Assembly (NCBI GenBank): GCA_000827495.1
Contig: KN817601.1
Coordinates: 3,823 to 67,822 of the forward strand
From: Hypholoma sublateritium FD-334 SS-4
Taxonomy: Eukaryota > Basidiomycota > Agaricomycetes > Agaricales > Strophariaceae
Direction of reading: 5' to 3'
DNA: 64,000 nucleotides
Positions 46,521 through 57,390 of the stretch are shown here, piece after piece (position 1 is the first letter of the stretch; the number at the start of each line of letters is the position of its first letter). Below the pieces are notes generated by a model. It saw nothing but the letters and a program-made list of their open reading frames with translations, had not been told where the DNA came from and did no database searches. The translations under genes were made by a program, and so were the position numbers.

Positions 46521-48185
46521 TCAAAAGACACTGGTAGTGCGATCAATCATGGATGGCCACCAATCATCCACCGGATCCCCTCGCAGAGGGAGCCCCTGAT
46601 CCAAGTTACACTTAAAATCATCATTGTGTTGCGTGTAGGATATCTTAAGCCTGATGTCGCCTCGACGTTCTTCCAACTTGAGCTCGTCAATAAGGACCTG
46701 GTCAGTGGCGCAATATTGAACATTTAGCACAACAGCCTTCCATTTTCTCAGATGGCAATTCGTGCCATTCTTGAGCTTGATGAGATTGAGTAGAGTGTTC
46801 AAAGATACTGCTAGAATGGGATCACATCGGATGTACTCCAGTTTCGGACAGAGACATCGCGTTGGGTCATCCAGAACAAATGATTGCAAGAAGGCGTATT
46901 GGGCGTCCATCGTCGCATCTAAGAATCTTCTGTATCCTCGAATGTATAAGCTGCGAAGAGAAGGGCAATGGAGTAGATACTGTTCAACGGCTGCGGGAAA
47001 AGTGAGGGTGCGTATTGAAAATTCTAATTCTTGTACATTGGGTGATCGCTTCAGAAGAGTTATGAGGGCGTCCGTATTCTGTCCTTGCGCTATGTGGTAA
47101 CTAACGGCTTCCAGCGCTGGTGCATATATCGATTCAAGTAGATTCACACCACTGGCATCAGGACGGATCTCGTTAACAGCCAACGATCTAAGATTCGGAA
47201 GTGATATATCGCCAATTTGTACAGAAAAGCCTCCGGGTTGTTGATAAAACAGATTGATATAGAGGCTGATCAAACGAGGAGTTTGTCGCAGTATTCCCGC
47301 CAAAGAGAGAGGTTTGTCCAAGGAGAATTCTGCAGCGCAGCGAAGATGGGTGAGGTTCGCCCATATGGGCACTGGGTAGTCCAATATAAATGCCCTACGG
47401 TCGCCCAATTGACTGAATCTTCTTAATTCCGGGGTTGCCATGAGTTTGCTGCTTTTCCAGAAGTTGGAATACCCAATATCATTGCTCTCGGGATGAAAGG
47501 TGAGTGAATGGAGAAGTGGGGCATCAGATGGCGCGACTGATGAGATTCGCGACAGCGAAGTGTCAGGACAGCATAAGTATAGGCTTTTCCAACGAGAGCA
47601 GCAAGCTTTAAGGACGCCCATAACATCATCAGCCGAGAAATCTGGCTCTCCCGCAGGGTATGTGGACTGATATACAGAGATATGGAGTGGTAGGTTCCCT
47701 GAGCGTCGAAGGAGCCACTCCTCGACTCCGTTTGCCCGCGAGGCCATGACAGATTTCGCCTCATCCATGAATTCTGGTCGAACATATGACAAAATCGGGA
47801 TATGGATGGCTGCCCAGAGCGCTGGGGTGGATAGTGCAATTCTTCGCGTAGCACTTGATACTTGGGTAAGGAGGACAGGTGCTTCGGTGTTGGCCATAGT
47901 TGGATTTCGTCGGGTTTCGAGGGATGCAACGAATATCTCCCGCACGATATCCTCCGGTAGCTGACGAAATGGAGAGAGCGCCCGCCTGAACGGCGCAACA
48001 GATTCGAGGATGGCCGCCTTCTCGTCGTTCAGAATCCGCAACTGCGCCTCTAGCTCGGAGATCTTCGTGTTGACTATCTTCAATTTGTCGTCGCAGTCTC
48101 GGACGAACCTCTTCAGGTTTTCTTGTTGTTCATCGTTGGGTGCAATATTGGTCGTTAAAACATCATCCAGAGACGCCATAGTCAT
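46521..48185 (-). CDS. F-box protein, intact copy 2
   Basis: A single exon of 554 residues. The start is at 48185 (MTMASLDD); the copy-1 start corresponds to the ATG two codons later. A coiled N-terminus (LRILNDEKAAILESV, residues about 48-62) leads straight into the F-box FRQLPEDIVREIFVASLE. The second helix is SSATRRIALSTPALWAAIHI, then come variable leucine-rich segments (LLHSLTFH, LRSLYIRG, LCPKLEYIR). The coiled-coil plus F-box opening is the commonest F-box layout in agaricomycetes. By family an SCF ubiquitin-ligase receptor. Copy 1 of this gene carries a nonsense change. Confidence 0.85.
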   Translation of the reverse strand: MTMASLDDVLTTNIAPNDEQQENLKRFVRDCDDKLKIVNTKISELEAQLRILNDEKAAILESVAPFRRALSPFRQLPEDIVREIFVASLETRRNPTMANTEAPVLLTQVSSATRRIALSTPALWAAIHIPILSYVRPEFMDEAKSVMASRANGVEEWLLRRSGNLPLHISVYQSTYPAGEPDFSADDVMGVLKACCSRWKSLYLCCPDTSLSRISSVAPSDAPLLHSLTFHPESNDIGYSNFWKSSKLMATPELRRFSQLGDRRAFILDYPVPIWANLTHLRCAAEFSLDKPLSLAGILRQTPRLISLYINLFYQQPGGFSVQIGDISLPNLRSLAVNEIRPDASGVNLLESIYAPALEAVSYHIAQGQNTDALITLLKRSPNVQELEFSIRTLTFPAAVEQYLLHCPSLRSLYIRGYRRFLDATMDAQYAFLQSFVLDDPTRCLCPKLEYIRCDPILAVSLNTLLNLIKLKNGTNCHLRKWKAVVLNVQYCATDQVLIDELKLEERRGDIRLKISYTQHNDDFKCNLDQGLPLRGDPVDDWWPSMIDRTTSVF

Positions 48186-48362
48186 AGAAAAGTACTAAGA
48201 AGTGGAGAAACTGACAGTGAACGCCTTGGCGGAATCGCACAAGTCATGCCACGCGGCTCGTAATATTGGTAGCTCTTTCTCACGGCCGGGAATTCTCCCC
48301 AATCACGATAGCAATTTCCAATGTTCAACTTCTGATTTATTCTACATATATATCATACCCCT

Positions 48363-48961
48363 CTACGCCAGCTTCCCATCGACCAACATCTTCCGGATAG
48401 TTTGAATTGTATGCTCTACCGCCGGACCTATCCGCGTGTTGAGCTCCTTCGCCGATGGGCGCGCGGCCCCCGACGCAGCCGTATCGTACCCAGGAATCCC
48501 GCCCGCGAACGAGAACGTGAGGAGGAGTCTGTCCTCTTCGTCATACGACACGAGGTTTGTGATGCGATTTCCTGTCTCTGGCATGTCGAAGTACGCCTGC
48601 GCACGCGCCCGCCAGGGCCGAGTCGATCAGCAGTGATTTTATCAAGCAGAGAATGGGCGCTTACGATCGTGTACTCGTGCAGCTCGACCTCCTCGCGCGC
48701 GGCGGCCCCGCCGAGGATGGAGACGGACCTGACGACCTGACCGCGGTGGGTGGTTAGAGTGTGCGTGGTGCGTGACGGGAAAGAAGGACGCACCTTGGTG
48801 CCGGTGTCGCTGATGACCTCGCAGCTGGTGATCGCGGGCACGAACTCCGTCGGGAAGCGCACCTTGCGCTGCAGGCCCGCCCAGAGCTGCGCCTCTGTGA
48901 TCACCGGCTCTATGCCAGGTGGGTTCACCAGGCGGGACGAGGCAAAAGAAAGCTTGCTCAT
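48363..48961 (-). CDS. DUF1857 (AtaL-like) protein, copy 2
   Basis: Exons 48961-48794, 48736-48665 and 48596-48363 have exactly the same lengths (168, 72, 234) as copy 1 and give 157 residues. The differences are mostly conservative (for example VNPPGIEPVITEAQLWAGLQ). The conserved FPTEFVPAITSCEV and FSFAGGIPGYD blocks are unchanged. On the coding strand a CATAAAAAGG element at about 49027-49036 may serve as TATA box; the copy 1 equivalent reads ACAAAAAGG and is weaker, so the copies may differ in expression. Confidence 0.85.
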
Positions 48962-49760
48962 GGTGATGGCTGTGTGAGGCGTATGTATTTGGTGTGTATG
49001 TAGGAATCAGATTCAGCCAATTCTGCCTTTTTATGCGGGGTGACGGCGATGGCGCAAGAAATGTTTCTTTGTCATTTCTGCAGGTTTGGCGCTTAGCGCT
49101 TAGCACTCGAGGAGCCATGACGCTTGCATGACACAGATTCAGATGCAACGCAAATGACAAATGTACCGTCCATTGAACCAGAAATAAATATCATCGGTTA
49201 TGTACCTCCCGACAAGTGAATTTGGATTCGAAATCCAGTACCGTAGCGGCGATCTGCCTAGTGGCCGCGTATGTAGCACTACTTTAAATATTGCCTAATC
49301 CGCCTTTCGTAACGCACAACGCGGGATTCATTGCCAATCCCGGTTGGGTTCAAATATAGGACAGAAATAAGGCCAGAAAACCCAACTTTTGCCCCTGTAC
49401 TGTGTGTAGAGCAATTTAATGTAGCTTATGAGGAGATTTTGTCGCTTGTAAGCCCTCCTCAGCCGTCGACAATCGCAGACGCGTTGCCTAGCAAGCCAAG
49501 CGAAATAACACCTAACTATCCGATCGTTGCCACCATGCAGTCGGTTACAGTGATAGAGCCACGCACGAAAAATACACAACAAACATCTCAGAGAACAATG
49601 CACATACGCATAAATAAGTCCAAGTAAATTAGTAGCAATAACCTTTTCGCATGAAGTCCCGCCCCACCAACTTCACCCAGGTTCAGCCTGACCAACTACG
49701 TCCCCAACCGGGGCGGGCCATGGCGGGCGCAAGTATACACCTAGACTAAGCATCCGCGCT

Positions 49761-52082
49761 CTAGACGCGCCGTCTGGTCAGCCCTCCAGCAATAGCAACA
49801 GCGAGCGCCACGAGAAACCAACGGCCCCACCATTTACGCGTCGCCGCGTCCACGGGCGGCGGGCCCTTGGGGCGCGCGGGAAGCGAGCCCATCAAGCGCA
49901 GCGGTTGCTTCTCAGTTGCAGCCTGTTATTCAGGGGGCAAGGCGCGGTCAGTGTTTACGTAGGGGGAGAGATTACGAAGGGACGTACTGTGTACGGCGGG
50001 AAGCGGAACTTGAGGATCATGTCGATCCTACGAGAGAGGACGAGGCGGGGGTTAGTGGAGGGTTTGGTGAAGGGCAAAGGGAGAGACGCACCAGCCGGGC
50101 GAGTCGAGCGTCGTACGCAGATGCGTGAACATGTCGAATGTGTACTTGCCCGTGTGATGCCCGTCTGTATATGAAGGCGGGTGAGCAGCGAGGACAGATA
50201 AATATGAGGTAAACACTTACACCCGCTGGGACCGATGCCACCGAACGGCACACCGTCAACTACAGGAAACAGAGATGTACGCGCGTCAGTCACGGAAGGT
50301 GAAGTGGAGGTGGAACGGCGATATGCAGACCTCCCGGGTGGATGACGGTCTCGTTCGCGATGACGCCGCCGCTTTGCGTCTGGTTGAATACCTTCGCCTT
50401 CACCGCGGCGTCCTGCGAGAACACGTAGATCGCAAGCGGGTGATCACTAGAGAAGAAAAGGCGCTCAGCAAACGCGCGTCTTGCACGATAAGACCGGCAC
50501 GCACCGCGCGTTGATGAACTTGATCGCCGCGTCGATGTCCTCGACCGGCACAACGGGGAGAAGCGGCCCGAAGATCTCGCTGTGTCATTCAGCACGTCGC
50601 ACCACACATCAAAGGGGTCAAATACGCACTCGCTCATAAGCGAATCATCCCCCTCGACGTCCCTCACCAGCGTCGGCGCAATGAACCGCTTCTCAGTGTC
50701 GACCTCACCGCCGAACACAATAGTCCCCTTCGTCCCCTCTAGCATGCCAGCGATGCGCGCGGCTGCCTGCGGCGTGACGATGCGGGAGTAGCTTGCGGAC
50801 GCCGCTGCCTTGTCGGGGAAGAACTCCTCGTACGACGCCTTGAGCGCGGCGCAGAACGTGTCCTGGAAGGCGCGTGGGACGAGGATGTAATCCGGTGCGA
50901 CGCATGTTTGGCCGGCGTTGACGACCTTGCCCCAGAGGATGCGCCGCGCGGCCATCTTGAGGTCGCATGCCGGGTCGATAATCACAGGGGACTTGCCTGT
51001 TGGGCCGGGGGTCAGTCTAAGGCTAGGTGAAGAGGAGAAGGGGAAGTGAACGCACCGCCGAGCTCGAGCGTGACGGGCGTGAGGTGCTTGGCGGCGGCGG
51101 TAGCTACGACGCGCGCGACACGGCCGCTGCCTGCGGATAGTCGTCAGCACGCAGGCGAAATTCGGCGTTTATCTACGCACCGGTGTATAAGACTGATCAG
51201 CGCCACACGCGCGACAGCGGAACGAAGCGTCAGTCATAGTTCGGAGAAGCCAGTATGACACGACGCACTGTGATCCCATTGCAAGTCGAGCAGCTATTCA
51301 CATATATCGTGGATTAGACACTGACATCACTGCACACGGGTCCGCACGCACCTTGGTTGTCTCGGCCACCGCGCCGTTGACAACGCGCACGAGGTCCTTG
51401 TCGAGGTACTTCCCTATAAGCTCCGTCATCAGGGCGCTCGTCGCGGGCGTCGACTCCGACGGCTTGAGCAGCGCCGCGTTGCCCGCAGCAATAGCGCCCG
51501 CCTACGAAATCATGTTCACCGTCAGTTCAACCAACGCACCCAGCAGAAGCGGAGGGGGACACGCACGAGCGGCCCGAGGGTGAGCCACACGGGGTAGTTG
51601 AACGGGCTGATGATGAGCACTGTGCCCTTCGGTTCCTTGCGCACGCGTGGACGCATCGCGAAGAAATTAACACTGAAGGCGGGTTTCTCGTCGCGCGTCC
51701 ACTTCTCGACGCCTGCAAGCTGTGCGAGCGCCTCCTGGACCGTCGGCACGATGTCGAGCCTGCGGTGAACCGATCAGGACCGACTCCTACTAGATGACGG
51801 TGGGTGCTCACATGCGGGACTCGAGCACGGGCCTGTTAAGGTCGCTCAGCAGCGCGGCCTCGAAGCGCTCCATGTTGTCCTTGAGCATGTAGACTAGCTG
51901 CAGGAGTTGGTACTTGCGGTATGCGATAGGGGTGAGCTTCCCCGACGCAAAACCTGCGCGCAGCTCATTTCGGATCTGAATCAGAGGTGAGTCTCAGTCC
52001 CTACGAGTACCGGTAGGCTAGACTCGGTGCTCACCCCCTCAATCTCCTCGATAGGTGTATAGGCGAGTATCGGTGCAGACAT
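49761..52082 (-). CDS. tail-anchored fatty aldehyde dehydrogenase (ALDH3 type), copy A
   Basis: Many small exons run from ATG 52082 ([16 protein letters not shown]) to the stop at 49761. In order: [83 protein letters not shown] (split by two introns), VTLELGG (catalytic Glu), [15 protein letters not shown] (catalytic Cys), [44 protein letters not shown] and KFRFPPYT. The last exon encodes [15 protein letters not shown] and a C-terminal hydrophobic anchor WWGRWFLVALAVAIAGGL ending TRRRV. ALDH3-type enzymes with such tails oxidise long-chain fatty aldehydes at the ER or mitochondrial outer membrane. All catalytic residues are present and the frame is open. Confidence 0.88.
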
Positions 52083-53373
52083 TCTCCACTACGTGTGCGT
52101 TCTTTGTGATACGTTCAGTTGGTAGTTGAAATGTGCGCAACGAAGGAGCGCGTCGGATACTGTAGAGAAGAAAAGAAAATCGTATGAGCGGGTGGTACAA
52201 CTGTGTCCGCAGTGATAGAAACGAGACAAAGCGACCAGTCAAGCAACAGTCAGCCGAAACGCGAGTAAGTAGGTAATACGGCTATCCGGCAATCATACCG
52301 GCCCGGTGGCGGCGCACGCTCGCAAGGCGCTCGCGCTTGGCTCGCGCGGATGGCGGAGACGCATGGTCAGTCTCAACAAATAAAAGAGCGCGGATAAACC
52401 AAGCCCACCGAGAGCTAGCACTCACTAGAAGAATGGGTCCTATTATTTTGCGTGATAAGACTCGACTTGAAAGTTGACACACAAGAAGAATGAATGGTGG
52501 TACTTATAGGCAGGGTCTGTGCCAGGCGCACCTATATATACAGGTCAGAAAGCCAAGGCTTGCTTGTGACTGAGGGCGCGTGGCGTGGGGGTAGAGTCAC
52601 ACACCTGATCAGGAATGACTTTGACATGTTCTGTACATTTTTTGGACAGCAGGGCGCTTCTTACAGTTTCACGGCGCTTGCAGGAAGCCTGGGCCCAACG
52701 TGGATCAGCGCCAAATTGCCAATACATCTATCGTAGCAGCTGTGCCGCACTGCGTCCAGATGTGAACACTAGAAGCAATATTATAAATCATCAGATACTT
52801 CTACATTCCATCCGCTACACTGACGCATTGAATGCACAACGCCATCAAGTTGCGTAGACGCGCTCCGACTCATATGTGCATTTGATCTGCCGGCGCCTGA
52901 GTAGTGAAATTCTCTTAGGGGGACTCCCTATCTCCTTGCGTGCTCGACGACCCGCGATCATTCCATAGCCCCCACCATCTTTGCAACATTGACTTAACGA
53001 TGAGAACATATCATCGCTTGTCTCCGCAGTCAGAATTCTGTAGAATCCTGGCTGGAACGTGTCTATATACGTATAGATTTCAATGGCAGGGCTGAGGGAG
53101 ATTCACAAGGTCGTAGGAGGTAGATTAAAGCTAAAATCGTTCAGTACCCACGAGTTTTTAGTCTAGGAAGAATAAGAACAAAGTAAGGGTGTCTATTTTA
53201 TCTTCGGCGTCAGTGTCGGTGCATCACCCTTTCCCGCTTCTCTCTGAGAATCTGGGGAGGTATAGGGAGGTATAAAATTAGATGGTCTGCTGCAGCGCGC
53301 GGACGCATATAGCATTTCGTTCAGTGCGCAAACTGGTCTGTAGCTCGTAGCTATCTCAGCGGGTCGTACGGTG
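52083..53373. other. spacer, no gene recognised
   Basis: Promoter side of dehydrogenase copy A. Only short frames occur. The right end is the flank of the foldback element. Confidence 0.5.
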
Positions 53374-53380
53374 GGCCGTG
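53374..53380. repeat. left 7-bp target-site duplication of the foldback element
   Basis: GGCCGTG directly abuts the outer end of the left inverted repeat and recurs directly outside the right one at 54350-54356. Confidence 0.7.
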
Positions 53381-54349
53381 TATGAGTGTCCGTTTGCACA
53401 TTTAATAAGCCCGTGAACATGTTAAAGTTACAGGGCTTAGATATATAAAAACCGTGATCTGAGCTAACCGCGCGTACCTAACAAATACGACATTGTAGTC
53501 CGGGATAATAAAATTGTGGTCCGCAGTTGAAAATTAGAAGGCGAGAATTTCAAATTGGGGTCCGAGAGTGAAAGTTAAAGGGCGCTAATACCAGTTTTTG
53601 GTCCGGGATTCGAAATGACAGGAGGAACAATTAAACAGGAAGGTCCGAGAGTGANTATAAACACGAAATTTTGGTCCGGGATTGAAAACATGACGCCTGC
53701 GTAGATGCTTGACAAAACTTGCGCGAGGTCTAAATTTCGGCATTCTCGGCACGGTCGTACTAAATATAGATTNCTCTCAATTGTTCAGGCCATCTATGAA
53801 CGAAACGGGACGCTANATTCCCGAAAAAAATATAGGAGTTCAATAATTATGGAAGTTATTCTATGCGTGCCTTTTGCGTGNCTAACGCGTGTTGTACGAG
53901 GTCTGCGCTGAGTGCGCTCGCTGATGCGCTTTCAGTGGATGGTAAATATAGACATGCAGTGCCGAACTTGCCGAAGATGCCGAACTTCTCACATTCGGCA
54001 AACAAATCGCTCACTTGTCTCTGCAGTGTCAATCATAGATACTTGGTTTCGCTCTTTGAATCCCGGACCACAAATTGACATTCAGACCCTTCAATTTAAT
54101 TATATTTACTTGTTCTTTCTATTCCCGGCTCAAAAATTGATATTCGCGCCCTCCAGCTTTCATTCCCGGACCCCGAATTGACATTCCCGCCGTCTAACCT
54201 TCAATTGCGGACCATGATTTTATACTCCCGGACCATATTGTTTGTCTGTTATGCACGAGTGCTCAATGCAAATCTCAATTTTTTGATATTCAAGGGCTGT
54301 CAGTTTGACATATACACGGGCTTATTAAATGTGCAAACGGACACTCATA
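53381..54349. mobile_element. 969-bp foldback/MITE-type element with long inverted arms
   Basis: The outermost 35 bp (53381-53415 and 54315-54349) are perfect reverse complements beginning TATGAGTGTCC. Similarity continues inward for roughly 300 bp per arm at perhaps 75 percent identity. Each arm carries several copies of a GGTCCGGGA-type motif spaced about 50-60 bp (left arm near 53497, 53519, 53558, 53610, 53641, 53672; right arm in reverse complement from about 54061 to 54232). There is no transposase-like frame, so it is non-autonomous. The 7-bp GGCCGTG duplication on both sides indicates integration by a cut-and-paste DNA transposase. The superfamily is not clear from the ends. The element contains four N bases. 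Confidence 0.8.
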
Positions 54350-54356
54350 GGCCGTG
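54350..54356. repeat. right 7-bp target-site duplication
   Basis: GGCCGTG, identical to 53374-53380. Confidence 0.7.
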
Positions 54357-55042
54357 GACTCGGCGTACGTGCCAGCAGGACTGAATTGGGAAGGGCGAAT
54401 GAACGAGCGTCTATTTTGCGTTTCCGGCTTGTTGGGACAAATGAAAACATATGAGAATCCCGCATCATCCTTTCTCCGTCGTCTCGCCTAGGATATTTTA
54501 GCGCTTACATCCGCGGACTTATTTCCGTGAATGTAACATTCCTATACGCAGTTAGATCATTCTGAGGATCAGAATCCCCAGGAGAAAAATTATAGGATAA
54601 AAATGGAATTAATTCAGCGAAATATACATATGCACACCCTTGTGTCGACCTTAGAAGCATCATGCCCTATTGACTCGTCGAAGGCGGATCGTGTGCCTAT
54701 CGTATGATACGCACACATTCACCATTCGACTTGCAACTGACTTGTCAAAGCTTCCGTTCTGGAAGTCCTCTGTCACACTCCCTGAATGTAAGTATCTGCC
54801 ATCGCACGCACCAGGGCGAAATGAGTGCCTACTAATATTATGTGGGAACTCCGAGAATCTAGCACCAAAATGAACAACAAAACATCTCAGAGGCAGCCCA
54901 TATTCATATAAATAAATCTATTGAATTAGCAGCGACAGCCTTTTCACTTGAAGGCCCGCCCCACCAGCATCATCTATGTATACCCAGGCCCAGATTAAAC
55001 AACTGCTTCCCCAACCCGCATATATCCCTCAGAACCCGCGCT
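54357..55042. other. spacer containing the duplicated 3' flank of the dehydrogenase
   Basis: A short stretch at about 54878-54930 (ACATCTCAGAGG, then CATATAAATAAATC) resembles 49580-49625 and 42010-42050, which lie at the same distance beyond the other dehydrogenase 3' ends. No gene is seen. Confidence 0.6.
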
Positions 55043-57390
55043 CTAAATGTGCCGTCTGGCCAGGCCTCCAGCAACAGCAACAGCGAGCGCCACGACATAC
55101 CAGCCCCCCCACAATTTATCTCCCTCTGCGCCCGGTGGGCCCTTGGGGCGTGCAGGGAGCGAGCTAATAAGGCGCAGCGGCTCCTTCTCCGTTGCCGCCT
55201 GTGATTCACGGTGCGAAGTGCGGTTAGTGTTTAGTACAGGAAAATATAAGGACGGGACGCACGGTGTACGGCGGGAAGCGGAAGTTGAGGATGTGGTCAA
55301 TCCTAGGGTGAGTGAGGCGTGTGTAAGTAGCGTGGATAAGAGTGGGAAGGGAAAGTACGCACCAGCTTGGCGAATCGAGTGTCGTGCGCAGGTGCGTGAA
55401 CATGTCGAATGTGTACTTGCCCGTGTGGTGTCCGTCTGTATGGTAAGGTAGGGTGAGCAGCGAGCACAGATAAATATCAAGTGTCCACGTACATCCACTG
55501 GGGCCGATGCCGCCAAACGGCACACCGTCAACTGTAAGATAAAAAAAGAGCGCGTATTAGCCACAGAAGGGGAAGTGGGTAGAGGGTAGAAGTGGGTAGA
55601 GGGTAGAGGGCGAGTCGCTTACTTCCTATGTGAACGACTGTCTCGTTCGCAATAACACCGCCGCTCTGCGTCTGGGCGAACACCTTCGCCTTCACTGCGG
55701 CGTCCTGCGAGAACACGTAGATCGCAAGCGGGTGGTCCCTGCAGAAGAAACGCTCAGCGCGTGCGTCTCGCGGGGTAGGAGACAGAGGAGCACGCACCGC
55801 TCATTGATGAACTTGATCGCCGCCTCAACATCTTTGACAGGCACAACGGGGAGCAGGGGCCCGAAGATTTCGCTACGCTCTGGTTAGCACGTCGCCGAGA
55901 AAAAGAGGGGAGCCATCAAACGCACTCATTCATCAGCGAGTCACCCTCTTTGACGTCCCGCACCAGCGTCGGCGCAATGAAACGCTTCTCTGTATCAACC
56001 TCGCCCCCGAAAACAATCCTCCCCTTCGTCCCCTCAAGCATGCCTGCGATGCGCGCCGCCGCCTGTGGCGAGATGAGGCGGCTGTAGCTCGCGGACGCCT
56101 TCGCCGCGTCGGGGTAGAANTCCTCGTACGCCGCCTTGAGCGCGGCGCACAAGGCGTCCTGGATGGCGTGCGGGACGAGGATGTAGTCCGGCGCGACGCA
56201 CGTCTGGCCGGCGTTGACGACCTTGCCCCAGAGAATGCGCCGTGCGGCCATCTTGAGGTCGCATGCCGGGTCGATGACCACGGGGGACTTGCCTGCAGTC
56301 GGTCAGTGCGGCGCGGGGGAGTGAGAAGAGAGGTATACGCACCACCGAGCTCGAGGGTGACGGGCGTGAGGTGCTTAGCGGCAGCGGTGGCTACGATACG
56401 CGCGATACGACCGCTACCTAATAAGTATAAGCACATCAGCACACGGGCGAGACTCGGCGTTTACCCACGCACCGGTGTACAAGACTGATTAGCGCCAAAC
56501 GCACGAGACGTCAGTCATGGTTCTGAGAAGATATTATGACGCGCGACGCACTATGATCCCACTGCAGGTCAAGCAGCTATCCATACGTAGCTGGGTCAAC
56601 AACGTCACCACTCATGACCTGTATGGTACGCACCTTAGTCGTCTCGGGTCCTGCGCCGTTGACGACGCGCACGAGGTCCTTGTCGAGGTACTTTGCCACA
56701 AGTTCCGTCATCAGCGCGCTCGTCGCGGGCGTCGACTCCGACGGCTTGAGCANCGTCGTGTTCCCCGCCGCAATCNCGCCCGCCTGCAGCGTAACAGTAA
56801 CACGGACATGGTCAGCGGGGCGTACACTGCGCAGCGAAACGCCGGGGAGGGTGCACGAACGAGCGGCCCGAGGGTGAGCCACACAGGGTAGTTGTATGGG
56901 CTGATGATGAGCACGGTGCCTTTCGCCTCCTTGCGCACGCGCGCGCGCATCGCGAAGATGTCGAAGCTGAACCCGGGTTTCTCGTCGCGCGCCCACTTGT
57001 CGACGCCTGCGAGCTGTGCAAGNGCCTCCTGGACCGTCGGNACGAGGTCGAGCCTGTGGTGNNCCTGTAAGGACANCCTAGGNGGAAAATAGGGNGTGNA
57101 AGAGCTCACATGCGGGCCTCGAGCACGGGCTTGTTGAGGTCGCTCAGCAGCGCGGCCTCGAAGCGCTCCATGTTGTCCTTGAGGAGGTAGACGAGCTGCA
57201 GGAGCTGGTACTTGCGATATGCGATTGGGGTGAGCTTCCCCGACGCGAAACCTGCNCGCAGCTCATTNCGGATCTGAATTTGAGGTGAGTCTCAGTCCCT
57301 ACGAGCACCGNCGAGCGAACGACGCTGCAAGCTGAACTCAGCGCTCACCACTTCGATCTCCTCGATAGGTGTATAGACGAGTTCAGACAT
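55043..57390 (-). CDS. tail-anchored fatty aldehyde dehydrogenase (ALDH3 type), copy B
   Basis: Same exon layout as copy A, from ATG 57390 ([14 protein letters not shown]) to the stop at 55043. Visible blocks are [84 protein letters not shown] (Glu), [15 protein letters not shown] (Cys), [36 protein letters not shown] and [11 protein letters not shown]. The tail [22 protein letters not shown] is a membrane anchor. The gene contains about 14 N bases, all between 56120 and 57311, so several residues are unknown, but no stop or frame break is visible. The start peptide and the tail differ most from copy A, which may alter targeting. Confidence 0.83.
56120..57311. other. cluster of ambiguous (N) bases in dehydrogenase copy B
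   Basis: Single Ns occur at about 56120, 56753, 56776, 57023, 57041, 57062-57063, 57076, 57083, 57095, 57099, 57256, 57268 and 57311. Similar Ns are at 53655, 53773, 53816 and 53881 in the foldback element. Isolated Ns of this kind usually mark positions where reads disagreed. Confidence 0.8.

Larger units (their letters stand above)
46521..49860. repeat. segmental duplication, block 2
   Basis: Intact counterpart of 39285-42285. The gap between DUF1857 and the dehydrogenase 3' end is about 800 bp here against about 480 bp in block 1, so insertions or deletions have occurred since duplication. Confidence 0.8.

Noticed and set aside
47423..47998. 191-codon - strand open frame in another phase within the F-box gene
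   Set aside because: It overlaps the intact 554-residue F-box frame on the same strand; the same shadow is seen over the paralogue at 40391-40756.
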